Shown here one piece after another: positions 32,634 through 43,884 of a stretch of DNA of 64,000 nucleotides. This stretch comes from Schistosoma mansoni. Lineage: Eukaryota > Platyhelminthes > Trematoda > Strigeidida > Schistosomatidae. The DNA lies in contig NC_031495.1 in the NCBI RefSeq assembly GCF_000237925.1, positions 25,252,872 to 25,316,871 on the forward strand. Direction: 5' to 3'. Numbering within the stretch: the first letter of the stretch is position 1; the number at the start of each line of letters is the position of its first letter. The notes below the pieces were generated by a model, which saw only the letters and a list, made by a program, of their open reading frames with translations, ran no database searches and was not told the DNA's origin. The translations under genes were made by a program, and so were the position numbers.

Positions 32634-35600
32634 ATGACAACTGTAGAGAACAAAAGTGATGAGATTAGGACTTTAATTGTCCCCAAAAACCGCAGAACAC
32701 CAATTCGAAATTCATGGCCTTCGATTGTTGAGGTACGAATATGCATGCTGACTAAAGTTCCTAGTAGGTGTTAACAAAGCAGCTCAAACTTATGGTGTGC
32801 ATGAAAACAGATAAGAAATCATGGAAAGTATTTATCAAATCATCTTCAGAAACAAGAGATGCCCAGCACTTACAGAAAGGTTTTGACTTTGTAAACGCTT
32901 TTCTGAAAGGATTTAAGTATGAAGATGCATTAGCTGTGGTAAGAATAGACGGTATCTACGTCAATTCATTCCACATAATGGATGTAAAACAAACACTCAA
33001 AGTGAGTTAACGTTTCTCATCCACCAACATAAATACGAATAACTGTTCTTGAGTCCTGTATTCATGGTTAACTATTCTCTTACAATTCCTGTAATGAGCA
33101 ATAGGGATTTTTTTGACTTCGTTGTCGTGCAGTGAAATCTTACCCTTCTGACCTCAACTGTCAGATGCCTCTAGTTACACTAATCTGGACGCAATTATCA
33201 TCAGACTACAGTCGTATGATAAACAGTTAATCTAGTTGTAATTCACTTTCTTCCCATTTGTCTAACCTTCCACTGTCACTGAGTCAATTGTAATGTGCAT
33301 GAGTTCGACGTTGTAGGCGAGAAAATGTATCTAATCACTTCCGCACATAAACGAAACAGTATGATTCTGGTTTCTTTACTTACGTAGATACTTCGTTCTC
33401 ACCATCAAAACGCTTCGGAATATCATTCATAGTCAACGCGAAACCTCGTATGTGTGCACAGTTTTTTTTCAAATGGCCATACCCCTTTGGCACAGACATG
33501 TAATTGTCCAAGAGAATCACAGAGTAGAAAATAAAGTAACAGTTTTAGTGTTCATGGAGGATATTAGTCATTGAAAACAACTAGAAAGAATTAAATAAGA
33601 TCATATGAAATTTAGAGAGCTAGGATCTACCCGAAGACAAGGAATATATATTATTGAAGCAAAATAGTTGTGAGCAATCCAGACACTTAAGATCTTAGGT
33701 GAGTTAAAATGTGGATTCACCTGTGTCGTTCCAAACGGTTCTGGACCATGTCATTCACAGCCTCTAACCATTCATAACCCTAACTACGTTGATCCCAATA
33801 AGGCACTCTACACCGGTCAGTAGGGCTCAATTCAATTGCCAACGATTTCATGGACTGATGCTACACTTTGGTTTTGCGGCTCACTGGTCGATTTGCCACA
33901 TATACATAGTACCCTCCCCGTACTTGTTCGGTAGCCCAGAGGACAACTGCAAAGGGCCGGTGCTGCACGGCGTTCCCACGTAAGGTTTGCGATGTATTCC
34001 GTACTTCGAAAGTTGTTATCACGGGAGATGGGAATGCCGAAAAAAAGACAGTGCGACATTTTAATGTTTGACGTTTTCCTTCCGTTTTGAGGAGAAAGCG
34101 CTCGGAACTGTTGTCTGAGGAGAACACCTTACTGCCCTAGCACCCTTCTACATTCGTTAGCGCAACCTTGCCTTTGGACACTAGGTTGTTAATTTTAGTC
34201 TTGTCATTCTGCAACCGACCTTCATGGTTTGGTAGGACCTTAAGGAACATATGTTTCAGCCAATATAACTCGGCAGTCATGACTATAAGCATGCTCGACT
34301 TCCACATCAGGATGGCAGCTACGTCCACGTTTCAGAGTAGAATGGTCGTATTAACAAAGCCAGCTATTTAGAAATGTCTTGAATTCTCTCAGTATCTTTA
34401 AAGTCCGTCACATTATTTTTCCTTATGTTGTCATCGTTACTTTGATCTATGTATATTGTATCAGTTTAGATAAACACCGACCAATTTGTGCGTAACTACG
34501 TACATAAGATAATCCGAAAGTACCAATAACTATTTTTTCATTTATGACCGTTTTGTTGATGCAAAGTAGTCTTCGCATGTTATTAATACCGTTAAACACG
34601 GCCAACACGTTATCTATCCTGTTATTTCCATCCCTGTGTTGCTCTGCTTTACCGACCCGATGTGACACGTAGTCGGAGGTTTTATGTTGATTGCGACGTC
34701 ATCGTAGATGAGAACGTGGCGACTATCAGCCCAGATTAACATTCTAGTTGAAATTTCATCATTTATTTTTCCATTGTCAATGAAAATCTTGTCGAACTTT
34801 CCGAGCCACACAAGTTTATTCTCCCACTTATCGAAACTCAAGTGGATATCCTTGTTTTTATTATGTTTATCACTTTGCATAAGTAAACTTCACTAGCCTT
34901 TAATAAATCCTTGCACAAGAAACTCCTCTTAACTTTTAGGGGCCAAAATGTTTATAGTTTGTGTAAACGAAGAAGTCCAAATGCAAGTCAAAGTCTTTAA
35001 GAAGACTATTAAAAATTTTTTATCCATCGATGATAAAACTTCACCCACAAATTATGGTCTATAATTGGGTCAAAAAAACGTTTCATTTGAACTTTAAATC
35101 TGGTCTGTGGTAATTTATAGTTTCAAAACGTTGATTATGCAACTCATTTGCGATGTATGAGTTGGTATGCTCGGTTTTGAACTATTATTCTATGCAACGG
35201 ATAGTGATTAACCTTGGATACCCAAATCAAAGTAAGCAGAGAAACCACATACAGTTTCAGACACTGAGTAATAAATACCATCCGGCTGAAAAAATATCAG
35301 GTTAGAGTCCGAAATCAGCTCATGACAAATTTACTGAAGTGCTGAACCAAAACTGTGTTTTAATCTTGCATATGTCACACGATACTGTTTGACTGATATC
35401 ATTTCTAATACGATTTCTGATGATTGTTTTTCAGGGTGATCACATGGCTCGAGCAGTGGGGCGTATTTGTGGCGCTAAAGGTCGTATTCGTATGTGCATT
35501 GAAAACGCTACACGGACTCGCATAGTTGTTGCCGATGAAACCATCCATATTCTAGGAAGCAATGACCGTATAGCAGTGGCCCGACGTGCAATATGTGATC

Positions 35601-35677
35601 TGATATTAGGTGCTCCGCCGAACAAAATTTTCGGAAAAATTCGAACACACGCTGCTAGACTAGATTCTTCTTTGTAA
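32634..35677 (+). CDS. PNO1: PNO1/Dim2-type ribosome assembly factor
   Basis: Three exons join in phase 0: 32634-32732, 32780-33001 and 35435-35677. Exon 1 gives DEIRTLIVPKNRRTPIRNSW and SIVE. Exon 2 gives GFDFVNAFLKGFKYEDALAV and ends DVKQTLK. Exon 3 begins GDHMARAVGRICGAKGRIR and ends AARLDSSL. These match the PNO1 family in order, including the KH domain with GxxG-type loop (GAKG), ENATRTRIVVAD and HILGS, then ICDLILGAPPNKI. PNO1 is a nucleolar and cytoplasmic KH protein of pre-40S particles near the 3' end of 18S rRNA, partner of Nob1. Intron 1 is only 47-50 bases, intron 2 is 2.4 kb and holds an RTE fragment. The visible 187 residues are shorter than the usual ~250; the N-terminus is normally low-complexity and variable. 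The frame stays open from 32421, so the start at 32634 is a choice, not proven. Confidence 0.9.
32733..32782 (+). other. PNO1-like tiny intron 1 with NAGNAG acceptor
   Basis: Donor GTACGAA follows GTTGAG. The acceptor is AAAGCAG, so splicing can end at 32779 (adds a glutamine) or 32782 (omits it). Including the codon keeps the family spacing between IVE and the next leucine. The intron is 47 or 50 bases, in keeping with the very small 5' introns known in schistosome genes. Confidence 0.7.
33002..35434 (+). other. PNO1-like intron 2
   Basis: Donor GTGAGTT at 33002, acceptor TTTTTCAG ending at 35434. Apart from the antisense RTE fragment at 33690-34900 I see nothing coding. Confidence 0.8.
33690..34900 (-). 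mobile_element. RTE-like element of a distinct subfamily, decayed
   Basis: Read on the minus strand from 34880: KLVWLGKFDKIFIDNGKIND and EISTRM correspond to the FTYLGSLI..G...DEI..R region. FNGINNMRRLLCINKT (34610-34550) corresponds to the post-RT tail. Near 33830-33720, EWLEAVNDMVQNRLERHRCI corresponds to WLETLGDMAQNRSQWRRCIH of SR2-type RTE. The catalytic domain itself is absent and several frames are used. It lies antisense in intron 2 of the PNO1-like gene. Confidence 0.6.
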
Positions 35678-37640
35678 CTCTTTTAAACCCACGCGCTAAT
35701 GTATAAAACTTATTTATTCAGTTTTCGTTATCTTTCTAATGTCATTATTTTGATGCCACACGTATTATTTCCATGAAACGTAAATTATTTAAGGCCAATT
35801 TTTGCGAATTATTTGCTATAAACGAAAGTAAACTTCAGTTGGTTACACGGGTAGATTTTGTTTAAAAATAGGTCATAGGGAAAAAATATACGCACTAAAC
35901 CTATGCATCAAAGTATATCAATAAGGCTAACCGTGAGTCTTAATAAGATTAAATACACTCCTCGGTCAAAAAATCTCGGCAATTAGTTTTCTTCTGCCGA
36001 ATAATGAGTATATTTTGTAGTTTCATAGCACTTACTAAAATATATTATTCCTATTTAATGTCTTACATCAACTCGGCGCTCAAATACTGTGAAACTGTTC
36101 GCTCTAATTTAGACGAGAGTTCTTATATATGTACTAGAATGTTGTTAGGAAGCTTGACGAAGATGATTCACAAAACATGTAACTTGTTACGATAACTTTT
36201 GGATGTAATCCGGTTTACAGTTTCTGTTCGACATCCTCAAGTACTACGTACTTTTCGTCTAATTTGGATTATGGACACATATTGTGGCTTGTAATCAAGT
36301 ACATGAAGTTGAGGCCCTCACTTAGTTAATTTTGGTCGATAGAAATTTCCAATTAAATGGCTACTTTTTTTCAAGCCTATAGTTGATCATACGAACCTAA
36401 GTGCTGCAATTCACAGTGAAGGTCACATATTTGTTTAAGATAAATTGCAAACTGAAACCTTTATTACGACCCTAGTAGTTAAGCACAAAGTAATAAATAA
36501 AATAGCCCATTGTGCCGTTGAGTAGTAATATCTCGAAAGTGATTTAACTATTTGTGTTGTAACTTTTTCAAGTGCTAGAACTGCTAACTGTATGGCTAGT
36601 TGTTATGACTATGAAAAATCTGTTACTTGTCACAACGGGACGTAGACTGATATTACTAGACCCAGGGAAGAAGTAGTTTGCGAGTGAAGTTCTAATCATG
36701 CACCAACCACTGATTAACAGCGGACCAAAACTGATATTGAGGTATATGTCATCTTAAATATCTGGTCAACGGTTAAATTTGAATGCATATGGTTTTCAGT
36801 AATTGACATTAATTAGTTAATAATATACTATGTGAATACATTTCGCGATATTAGTTGAATAGCTGTTTTGGCTGGCGAACATAACTATGTTACTTAAATG
36901 CGTTTTTGCTTCTTTCTGATAGTTCACTGTCGTATTTATAAGTCAGTTAAGAAAATGGGAAGTGTTTGGTGTTAATAATAATCGGTCTGAAAGTTGAGAC
37001 CTGAAACATACAAAATTGAGACGTCTGCATCGTAACTGTAACTGTTGTATGCATAGTAAACGTCTTGTAATAAAACAAATCCGACAATTCAAAGAGATCC
37101 GGTCAATCAAGTCATCTGCAGAAAGAAAAAGCATCACTGTCATTACTAACTTAAGTTGTCATTATCGATACACCAAGAATATTCGAGAAACCGACGATGG
37201 TTGGTAATGTTCTAGTGCTTAGGGTGTCTGGTTTTCAGTCATTCAATTTGTCCCGAAACTAAGTCCGTTTGGAATGGATGACAGTGCCGGCATCTCTTGA
37301 AGGATGTGGGTGGATTTGTTGTGGGTTACTTAAGTTACATTCGGTTTAGTTAACTTGCAACAGGTTGCAGTGAAATTATGTAGAACGGAGATCTGTCAAA
37401 CACAAGTCTGTGCAGTATTTTTTCTTCATAAATCGTTTCATTTTAGTCGGAACTAGATATTTTTATGTAAATGAAACCAGAATCTGAAAGAAAATAAGTG
37501 TTTGGCTTAACAAGCTATTAAAATGAGTGAGAATTTCTTTTGTACTAAATGTTGAGGTGCAAGTTTGTAGTCAGTATTGACGATACATGTATTAATTTTT
37601 AAAACGATTTCACGTGAAATCTGTATTTTACAGTAAGCAT
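35678..37640. other. Intergenic region between convergent PNO1-like and tetraspan genes
   Basis: The first part should hold the PNO1 3' UTR. No recognisable frame or repeat; short frames at 36004-36195 and 36943-37207 have no family likeness. Confidence 0.5.
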
Positions 37641-37641
37641 A

Positions 37642-37647
37642 TTTATT
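37642..37647 (-). terminator. Polyadenylation signal of the four-pass protein gene
   Basis: AATAAA on the minus strand, about 32 bases after the stop codon. Confidence 0.6.
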
Positions 37648-37678
37648 ACTGAGTATATCTATTTTAAGGTTCCTGCAA

Positions 37679-38323
37679 TTAACTATAAGGTGGTGGGAAG
37701 TTATTAAGTTGACTGTAATTCTGACCATAACCTTGATTTACTTGATATCCTTGAGGGTAAGAAGGTAACTGTAAAGGACCCGTGATATTAGTAACTTGAG
37801 CTGGTAATTGTTGTTCATTTTTCGAATGAATTCCCAAATTATTTTGGTCAATAATTATGTCTTTTGGTACAGTTGAAATATTTAAACAGCAACAACATGT
37901 CAATGAGAAAATGTCCATTAAACATATTCCACTAGCTAAAATAAGCAACGCAGTTTGAACAATGATTTCTACCCGATATTCATAATAAACTTGTGCATCT
38001 ATAATGTCAATAATCCAATATATTGTAAATAACGAAAGCATAATACCAATCAAGCATACAAGCAAGCTAAATAAAGCGAAGGATATGGCTAGTTTGTAAA
38101 ATTTCCCATCGTGTCTGCTTTTTTCAATCGAATAAATTACGGCAGTAAATAGGATAAATGGACTTGTCCAGTAACCTGCATAAAATGTCAGTGGGACAAT
38201 TCTTATATTATATGTGTATAATTCACAGGTCACAATGGCAATTATTATTAACATTGAACAAATTGTTGACAGCAGTTCGAATAAGAAAAAGGTGGTTTTT
38301 GGATTTTTAGGTATATTTTCCAT
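37679..38323 (-). CDS. Four-pass membrane protein with C-terminal PPxY motif
   Basis: A single uninterrupted exon of 214 codons. Hydrophobic segments lie near residues 10-34, 43-65, 77-105 and 119-147, with short loops, so the protein is a tetraspan. After the fourth segment comes a cysteine cluster (TCCCC), a likely palmitoylation site. A hydrophilic tail rich in Gln, Asn, Tyr and Pro follows (YPQGYQVNQGYGQNY) and ends FPPPYS. PPPY is a PPxY motif of the kind bound by WW domains of Nedd4-type ubiquitin ligases. There is no CCG motif with large second loop, so it is not a classical tetraspanin; a MARVEL- or MS4A-like fold is possible. It is intronless, has AATAAA just downstream and a TATA-like run upstream, all supporting a real gene. 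I cannot name the family. Confidence 0.8.
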   Translation of the reverse strand: MENIPKNPKTTFFLFELLSTICSMLIIIAIVTCELYTYNIRIVPLTFYAGYWTSPFILFTAVIYSIEKSRHDGKFYKLAISFALFSLLVCLIGIMLSLFTIYWIIDIIDAQVYYEYRVEIIVQTALLILASGICLMDIFSLTCCCCLNISTVPKDIIIDQNNLGIHSKNEQQLPAQVTNITGPLQLPSYPQGYQVNQGYGQNYSQLNNFPPPYS

Positions 38324-38394
38324 TTGCCTTCAAAGTTCTTGATTTTAAGATGATAATATAAGCTTTGGATTTTGTTTCACTGAACTTCTCCTAC

Positions 38395-38404
38395 TATATA
38401 TATA
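38395..38404 (-). promoter_or_regulatory. TATA-like run upstream of the four-pass protein gene
   Basis: TATATATATA about 72 bases before the start codon. It could be a TATA box, but the region is AT-rich and chance is plausible. Confidence 0.35.
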
Positions 38405-39244
38405 CCAACATTGAGGCACATTCTCACCTGTTTATTGCTTCATATCTGTAATCCGGTTGGTTAAAGCGTTTAATAACAATTTTTGGTAACTATAACAACG
38501 GATAGTACCTAATTTTACTAAAAAAGACTGAACTCCATGGTTATATAGAAAATTAATTTTTACCAGCGAGTGATTAATTTCTCTTCTTAAATCAAAATTT
38601 TATTGTGTATTATCAGTAAGTAAATAAACAATAGGTTAACAATTTTCCTAAAGGATCGATTGATACATACAATAATAATCTTGCTTTCAAAATTTGAAAA
38701 GAACTGGACTACCGAAATATGTCCTTATTCTGTTACTAGTCGTACCTAACAACATGATTTGAGAATTATTAATGAGGAATGTTGATGTATTATTGATTAC
38801 AAGCATATTTTTAACCGTATGTGAGGATATCACGTTTTGTAAAACAAAGACAATCAAAATACTAGCTTTTTCTGAAGTGTTATATTTCGCTTTTGTTACA
38901 AGTTTTTTCTCCAACAATAGTGGAGTTTTCTTCATTTTATTAACATATACTTCAATTTTTGACGGGGAGAGGATAGAGTATTCAAAGATTGTGTTATTTT
39001 TAATTCAACCAATCTCTGTAGTCGAGTTTTGATCTTCGAGTCATTCTTAATGTGAGCGAAACCGATGAAACTTTCAGTCTCTTTAGTTTACCTTGAAGCT
39101 ATTGAAAGGTCGAATATACCTTCTTCTTAAGAAGTGTTCAGATAATTCAACAGTGAAGCGTATATTTGAGAAAATAAAAGGGTGGGAGGGTGAGAAAATA
39201 AACAAACGAACAAGTAGTATGAAAAATAATAGATAAAATCACTT
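38405..39244. other. Intergenic AT-rich region
   Basis: No recognised gene or repeat. Opposing 82- and 86-codon frames at 38687-39032 overlap each other and have no family likeness. Confidence 0.45.
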
Positions 39245-40215
39245 ACTAAGGCTAAGGGAGAGATAAGAGTGTTACAATTTTCTTATGAACACAAAGGCTT
39301 GGATTATTGGCTCTAATTCCTATAGCTTCTGCTATGTGTACAAGAAGAGATTGAGCCCCATAAGGAAAACTAGTAGGAATACAATAAATAACTTTAAATG
39401 ACCTATTTCTGTCTACTAAATAACCGCTAACGATCAAGCGTGAAAGAACCGTGCTAGGTATTGTCTCGACAGTACCTTTTCCGAACTATGATGGATGGTG
39501 TTCACTAAATCTTTCGTCCAGTTGTCTGGTAATGCGCCCAATATAGTTTTCTCCACAGGAACAGCTGAGTTCGTAGATACACATAGAAGTGGCATAACCA
39601 GGTAACTTATCCTTTAGTTGAGGAATCATCACAGATCGGGTCGAGTACGGTAGACATAGATTAGCTGCATTAAACGTTCTCTTCACTGCTCCAGTCAGTC
39701 TGTCCCGTGGTACATCACTAGCTACATCTCCGTTGAATTGCAGCTTCAGGATAAGGGGTTTCTTACTAGCCGTTGATGTTTCTATTTTCTTGTTTGTCAC
39801 ATACAAGTGTTTCTTCAGGAAACCTTGTGGATAACCCATTTCAATCAATATATTTTGTATAAGCTCTAGTTTCTTGTTAATTGAATCGACCGAGCATATC
39901 TTCCTAGCTCTATTTGCTAGACATTTGACTAAGTTTCTCTTAAAGTGAAGAGGTACAAAACCTAAGAAGTGTGTGTACTGGCTTGATTAAGAACTTTTCC
40001 TGTACACACTTCTACTGATAGAAGGATTTCCTTTTCTGTTTAACAAAACATCAAGGAAATGTAGTTATTTATCTGGTTCCTCTTCACACGTAAATTTAAT
40101 TGCTGGATGTTTGTTGTCGAATAGTTCTGAGAGTTCTACTTTTACAATGTTCTGATCGATGATAATGGAAGTATCATCAACGTACCGACAATAGAAGCCA
40201 AGCTTATACGTTACA
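39245..40215 (-). mobile_element. Penelope-like element fragment: RT palm plus GIY-YIG end
   Basis: Minus-strand reading starts with FYCRYVDDTSIIIDQN (40200-40150), the RT catalytic YVDD box with the DT that follows it in Penelope-like elements. After one stop it continues LHFLDVLLNRKGNPSISRSV and HFKRNLVKCLANRARKIC. The 120-codon frame 39848-39486 ends CIYELSCSCGENYIGRITRQ, the GIY-YIG endonuclease core with YIGR. The final part (39437-39252) has AEAIGIRANNPSLCVHKK, typical of the PLE C-terminus. The 5' half of RT is missing and stops interrupt, so it is dead. Confidence 0.85.
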
Positions 40216-40389
40216 GTGTCGTTAGATTATGACATGTAGATTCAGTGGTTTTTGTGACAAAATAAAAACCACATTTTTTCCTATTTGTCATTCTTTATAT
40301 GTAGCCGCATTTATATTTAATATCTATTGTTTCTCTGTATCACTGGTAAAGAAACGGTTATAATTATTTGGTTATACACACACACTACT

Positions 40390-40850
40390 ACGATTGTTGA
40401 AAATAATAAACCCTATCTCTGCTGTCTGTTCTTCAGCTTTATTGGCTATAGCCTTTGATTGAAGATTATAATAGTGTTATAACATCCTTTTAGGCCTTCC
40501 CACACTATGTTGCCATCGGATTATATCTTTCTCATTACGCCGTTGGTGCCAACACGTGCAGAAGAACCTTTGTTAATCAAGTGAACTCATTTTTTGGTTG
40601 TTATCTCAGAGAGTAGCTTACTAGTAACATTCATTTCATAACAACTGTTATCATTTTTTAATTTAATATACTATTTATATCGTAACTGTAATTTTTTACC
40701 TTTTTGTGTTACTCATAAACAGACACTTAGGTTTGTAGTGTTAATTCTTATTGGTATATTATTGGTAACTTTACGTATAGTTATATCTCGAATAAGCTCT
40801 TTTGCCCGGATCCACCACAAGTTGTATATCATATTCTGTCGTAATCAAGT
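40390..40850 (-). repeat. Dispersed repeat, copy B (inverted relative to 24330)
   Basis: Its reverse complement matches 24330-24760 in order over some 430 bases, including GGCACCAACGG and GAGTTCACTTGAT. It lies next to the Penelope-like fragment, but no protein motif is shared, so the linkage may be chance. Confidence 0.75.
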
Positions 40851-42077
40851 AGAGGACATAAAAATTAAAATGAATTTGCTGACAACAAAATAATGTAGTA
40901 CATTTGAGATTCTATATTTACTGTTAACCAAGAACCAAATTTTGGCGAAATCCGTCTTATTGACCAAACGTTTTCTATAAAAGATGCGAAAAGCATAATT
41001 CCTCAGTAATTATTTAGGATTGCTGTGCCATAATTTCAACTTTACGTTAAGTAAATTCCAAACATTATATTTTGATGATATCGGTTTCACACAAGAACAC
41101 TCAAATTAAGCAAATAAAGACCGTTCATTTTCCCTTTCTTTACGAAATACATCTTTCCTGTTTTAAAAAATTTCATTTAAACATGTAGTTTTTAACTCAT
41201 CAGAGACGTATCTCATAAAATCACTAACTCAAAAGTAACATGCTCGAATTGCTTTACCTAATTCCACCAGGGTATAAACATGTAATGGCTCACTGAATCC
41301 TAATTTAATGTCATTAGTTTTTCGAAATATATTTGACGAACTTTCAACATTGTTTAGAGTTAGGTTTGGTCATCATTTTACAATGAAATTCAGTAGGATT
41401 CCCTCCTAAAATTTGCGAAATATTTTTTTTAGAAATCATTTTCATTTACTTGAAAGCCAATTTTTCTCAGGAATATCTTTATACAGTAGACAAATAATTA
41501 TCTAAAATCTCTTCATGGGTGTTGCATATAACATCTATACGTTAATGATGACAAAGCAAACATGTACTTCGAAAAGAAGGATTTTATTTTGTTTGACAGC
41601 ATACTGAAGTGATATAAATCAAGCTTGAACATTCAGAGTGGTCTGGCAGAATATTAATCTAAAACTCAGAAATTCTTAAAGTACGTAGGTATGAAATTTA
41701 GATTATGTTGATACCCTAATGACGAAGAATAACCTACAAATGAAAACTCTAAACAAATAAAGCCAAATCTAAACGTAATTAAGGTGTTTGTATGAACCAA
41801 TGATTCTTTCGTATTGATGACTGTTTTGATTTTGAATCCCAAATACAATATATTCGTTCGCGTTCGTCTAATACTTCTTGATTAAATTGCGCTGTTTCTG
41901 AGATTACTAGTTTATACTATTGTAGTGACCTGCCTTTCTCGACGAGAACGCGATTGGTATAATGGAAACAATCATTATTATAACCAATTGTACCAGTGAT
42001 TGTTTTACTGTACTCGTTGTTTAACTGTATCAAAATCACTTTTCGTTCAGTCGCCCGCCTTATCCGTTCGAACTTTC
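40851..42077. other. AT-rich region, nothing recognised
   Basis: No convincing gene, RNA or repeat. Short frames such as 41666-41848 have no family likeness. Confidence 0.45.
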
Positions 42078-42821
42078 TTACGTTCTGCCCTTTTTGCCTG
42101 TACCATTTTGCAGATATATATCTCTAATTTGATTGAGGGGTGGTATTGATAACTGAGAATCGATAAGAGAAAAAGTTATGGACTCGCGAGATCTTCGGAT
42201 TTGTTCGGCCTGACCATGGGCATGCGATTTGGAATTAGCTGTATTTGGGTCTCGAATAGACTGGCTCGCATTTAAATATGATTTAGGATCACAACTATGA
42301 GTTTTAGAGTCAGATGGGTACGTTGACAGAAACGATAGGGATGGAGAAGAGTTACGTAAAACCGCTTCAAATTCTGGTCTGTCTGAAGTTCGAGGCCACA
42401 GTATATTAAGTAGGTTGTTTGAGTTGGTCAGACGGTCGCCACTAGGCCCACTACATGGATGAACTCGTTTACTTTCAGGACTTAACCGACTAGAATGTGA
42501 CTTTCTTTCAAGGCAAAAGACAGGTGCATTGTTTGTGTTGACTTCCTTGTCTGATAAAAAAGCTTGAGTTCTGTGGGCGGACGGAGCAGATAAGTTGAAA
42601 TAGTATTCCAAGTACTCTGGTCGTGGAACTATAGAAGTTCCCGAAGTCAATATGAAACTACCCGATCTCGTACTAATATTTGTCATGATCGACGTTGGAA
42701 AACGATTTAACAAAGTAAATCCATAGTGTGCAGCACTGACAACGAGAAGACCTTTTGCAACTTGGTGAATAATAAACAAAGTACGGGTTCGCCACTTTAA
42801 GCACACGTCATCCCCAACCAC
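42078..42821 (-). CDS. Hypothetical serine-rich protein or exon, possible N-terminal membrane segment
   Basis: A 247-codon open frame, far longer than expected by chance in DNA this AT-rich. The first part, TLFIIHQVAKGLLVVSAAHY followed by GFTLLNRF, is hydrophobic enough for one membrane segment. The remainder is hydrophilic and Ser/Asn/Pro rich, with no domain I recognise, ending NGTGKKGRT. The frame has no ATG before the hydrophobic segment: a TGA lies two codons upstream of a GTG at 42821. The true start may come from an upstream exon spliced nearby (for instance at an AG around 42828), or from the first internal Met, which would remove the hydrophobic segment. No resemblance to transposon proteins. 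I do not assign a function. Confidence 0.5.
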   Translation of the reverse strand: MVGDDVCLKWRTRTLFIIHQVAKGLLVVSAAHYGFTLLNRFPTSIMTNISTRSGSFILTSGTSIVPRPEYLEYYFNLSAPSAHRTQAFLSDKEVNTNNAPVFCLERKSHSSRLSPESKRVHPCSGPSGDRLTNSNNLLNILWPRTSDRPEFEAVLRNSSPSLSFLSTYPSDSKTHSCDPKSYLNASQSIRDPNTANSKSHAHGQAEQIRRSRESITFSLIDSQLSIPPLNQIRDIYLQNGTGKKGRT

Positions 42822-42830
42822 GCCAACTCA

Positions 42831-43884
42831 TTTTACCTGCACGTCTCGGTATTCTTTTGATACCACGAAATCGCCAATAAATATACTTTATCGGGACTAA
42901 TTATAACCTTCTGGTTTACAAGCTATCAAAGGAACCAAGTTGATATGGGCGCGTAATCTTATTGTAGTGGTGATCATAGTCAATCGAGACTCCACTCCAA
43001 CTACAGTATAATTCAAATGTCACTTAATACATTGAATTCCACTTATTCACAAATTCATTTAAGCGAGCAGTTAAATTAACTAAAAGGTATAGAGTTTTAT
43101 TTATGACTATCAATATGATAAGTAGAATATTTTACATTTTAAACTTGAACATAGTTCTTTCCTTTTAAACGCTTGTTTCACCCTTATTAGTAACGTTTCC
43201 ATATATCGATGACTAGTTTTTGCATGCGTAATTCTAATTCCAATACAATATATTCACAAATACATACGGTTTTATTATATACATAAGTGCCAGTCCTTTT
43301 GTGGCTACTAGAGTACGTTTGGACAAACCTGGGGATTACTAGTTCGTTGATGCCACTCGATATTACTACTCCCGCCTATTATAGTATGTCAAACAATTCA
43401 TCAAGTAACTGTCGATGAAATTCTGATGTTGATGACTGTTTATTCATGAACGGTCGCACATTTTACACACTGGTCAGATAATGGTTCTTTTAAACTAAAG
43501 TTCGAATTTCCAAACTGAAATGCACATTATGTACTCTAGAATTAACAAATATGGTTTGACTAAATAAAGAGAATTTCCGTTAACGTACACTACACCAATT
43601 GTTAAAAGCATGCGGAAACGCGTAATCCCATTGAAAAACAGTGATAACCATATCACTGCGCATGATCATGGTGAGGACCCGCATTTTTGCGTTTCATCTA
43701 CAATGCTAGTCATGCTCCTAAAGATCTGATATAATTAATTTGATTTATTTGCGTTGACTTTGAATGTAAATAAAAGTTAGTGTTACAAGTCAAATGCGGA
43801 ATATTGTCGGGAAATATGTAGTTTATGAATTTAAAGAAGTAGTGAATGCATGTTATTTGAGCTACTGGTCTTATTATCTTAGGT
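42831..43884. other. Region without recognised features
   Basis: AT-rich, no frame of note. It may contain upstream exons or the promoter of the 42-kb frame. Confidence 0.4.
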
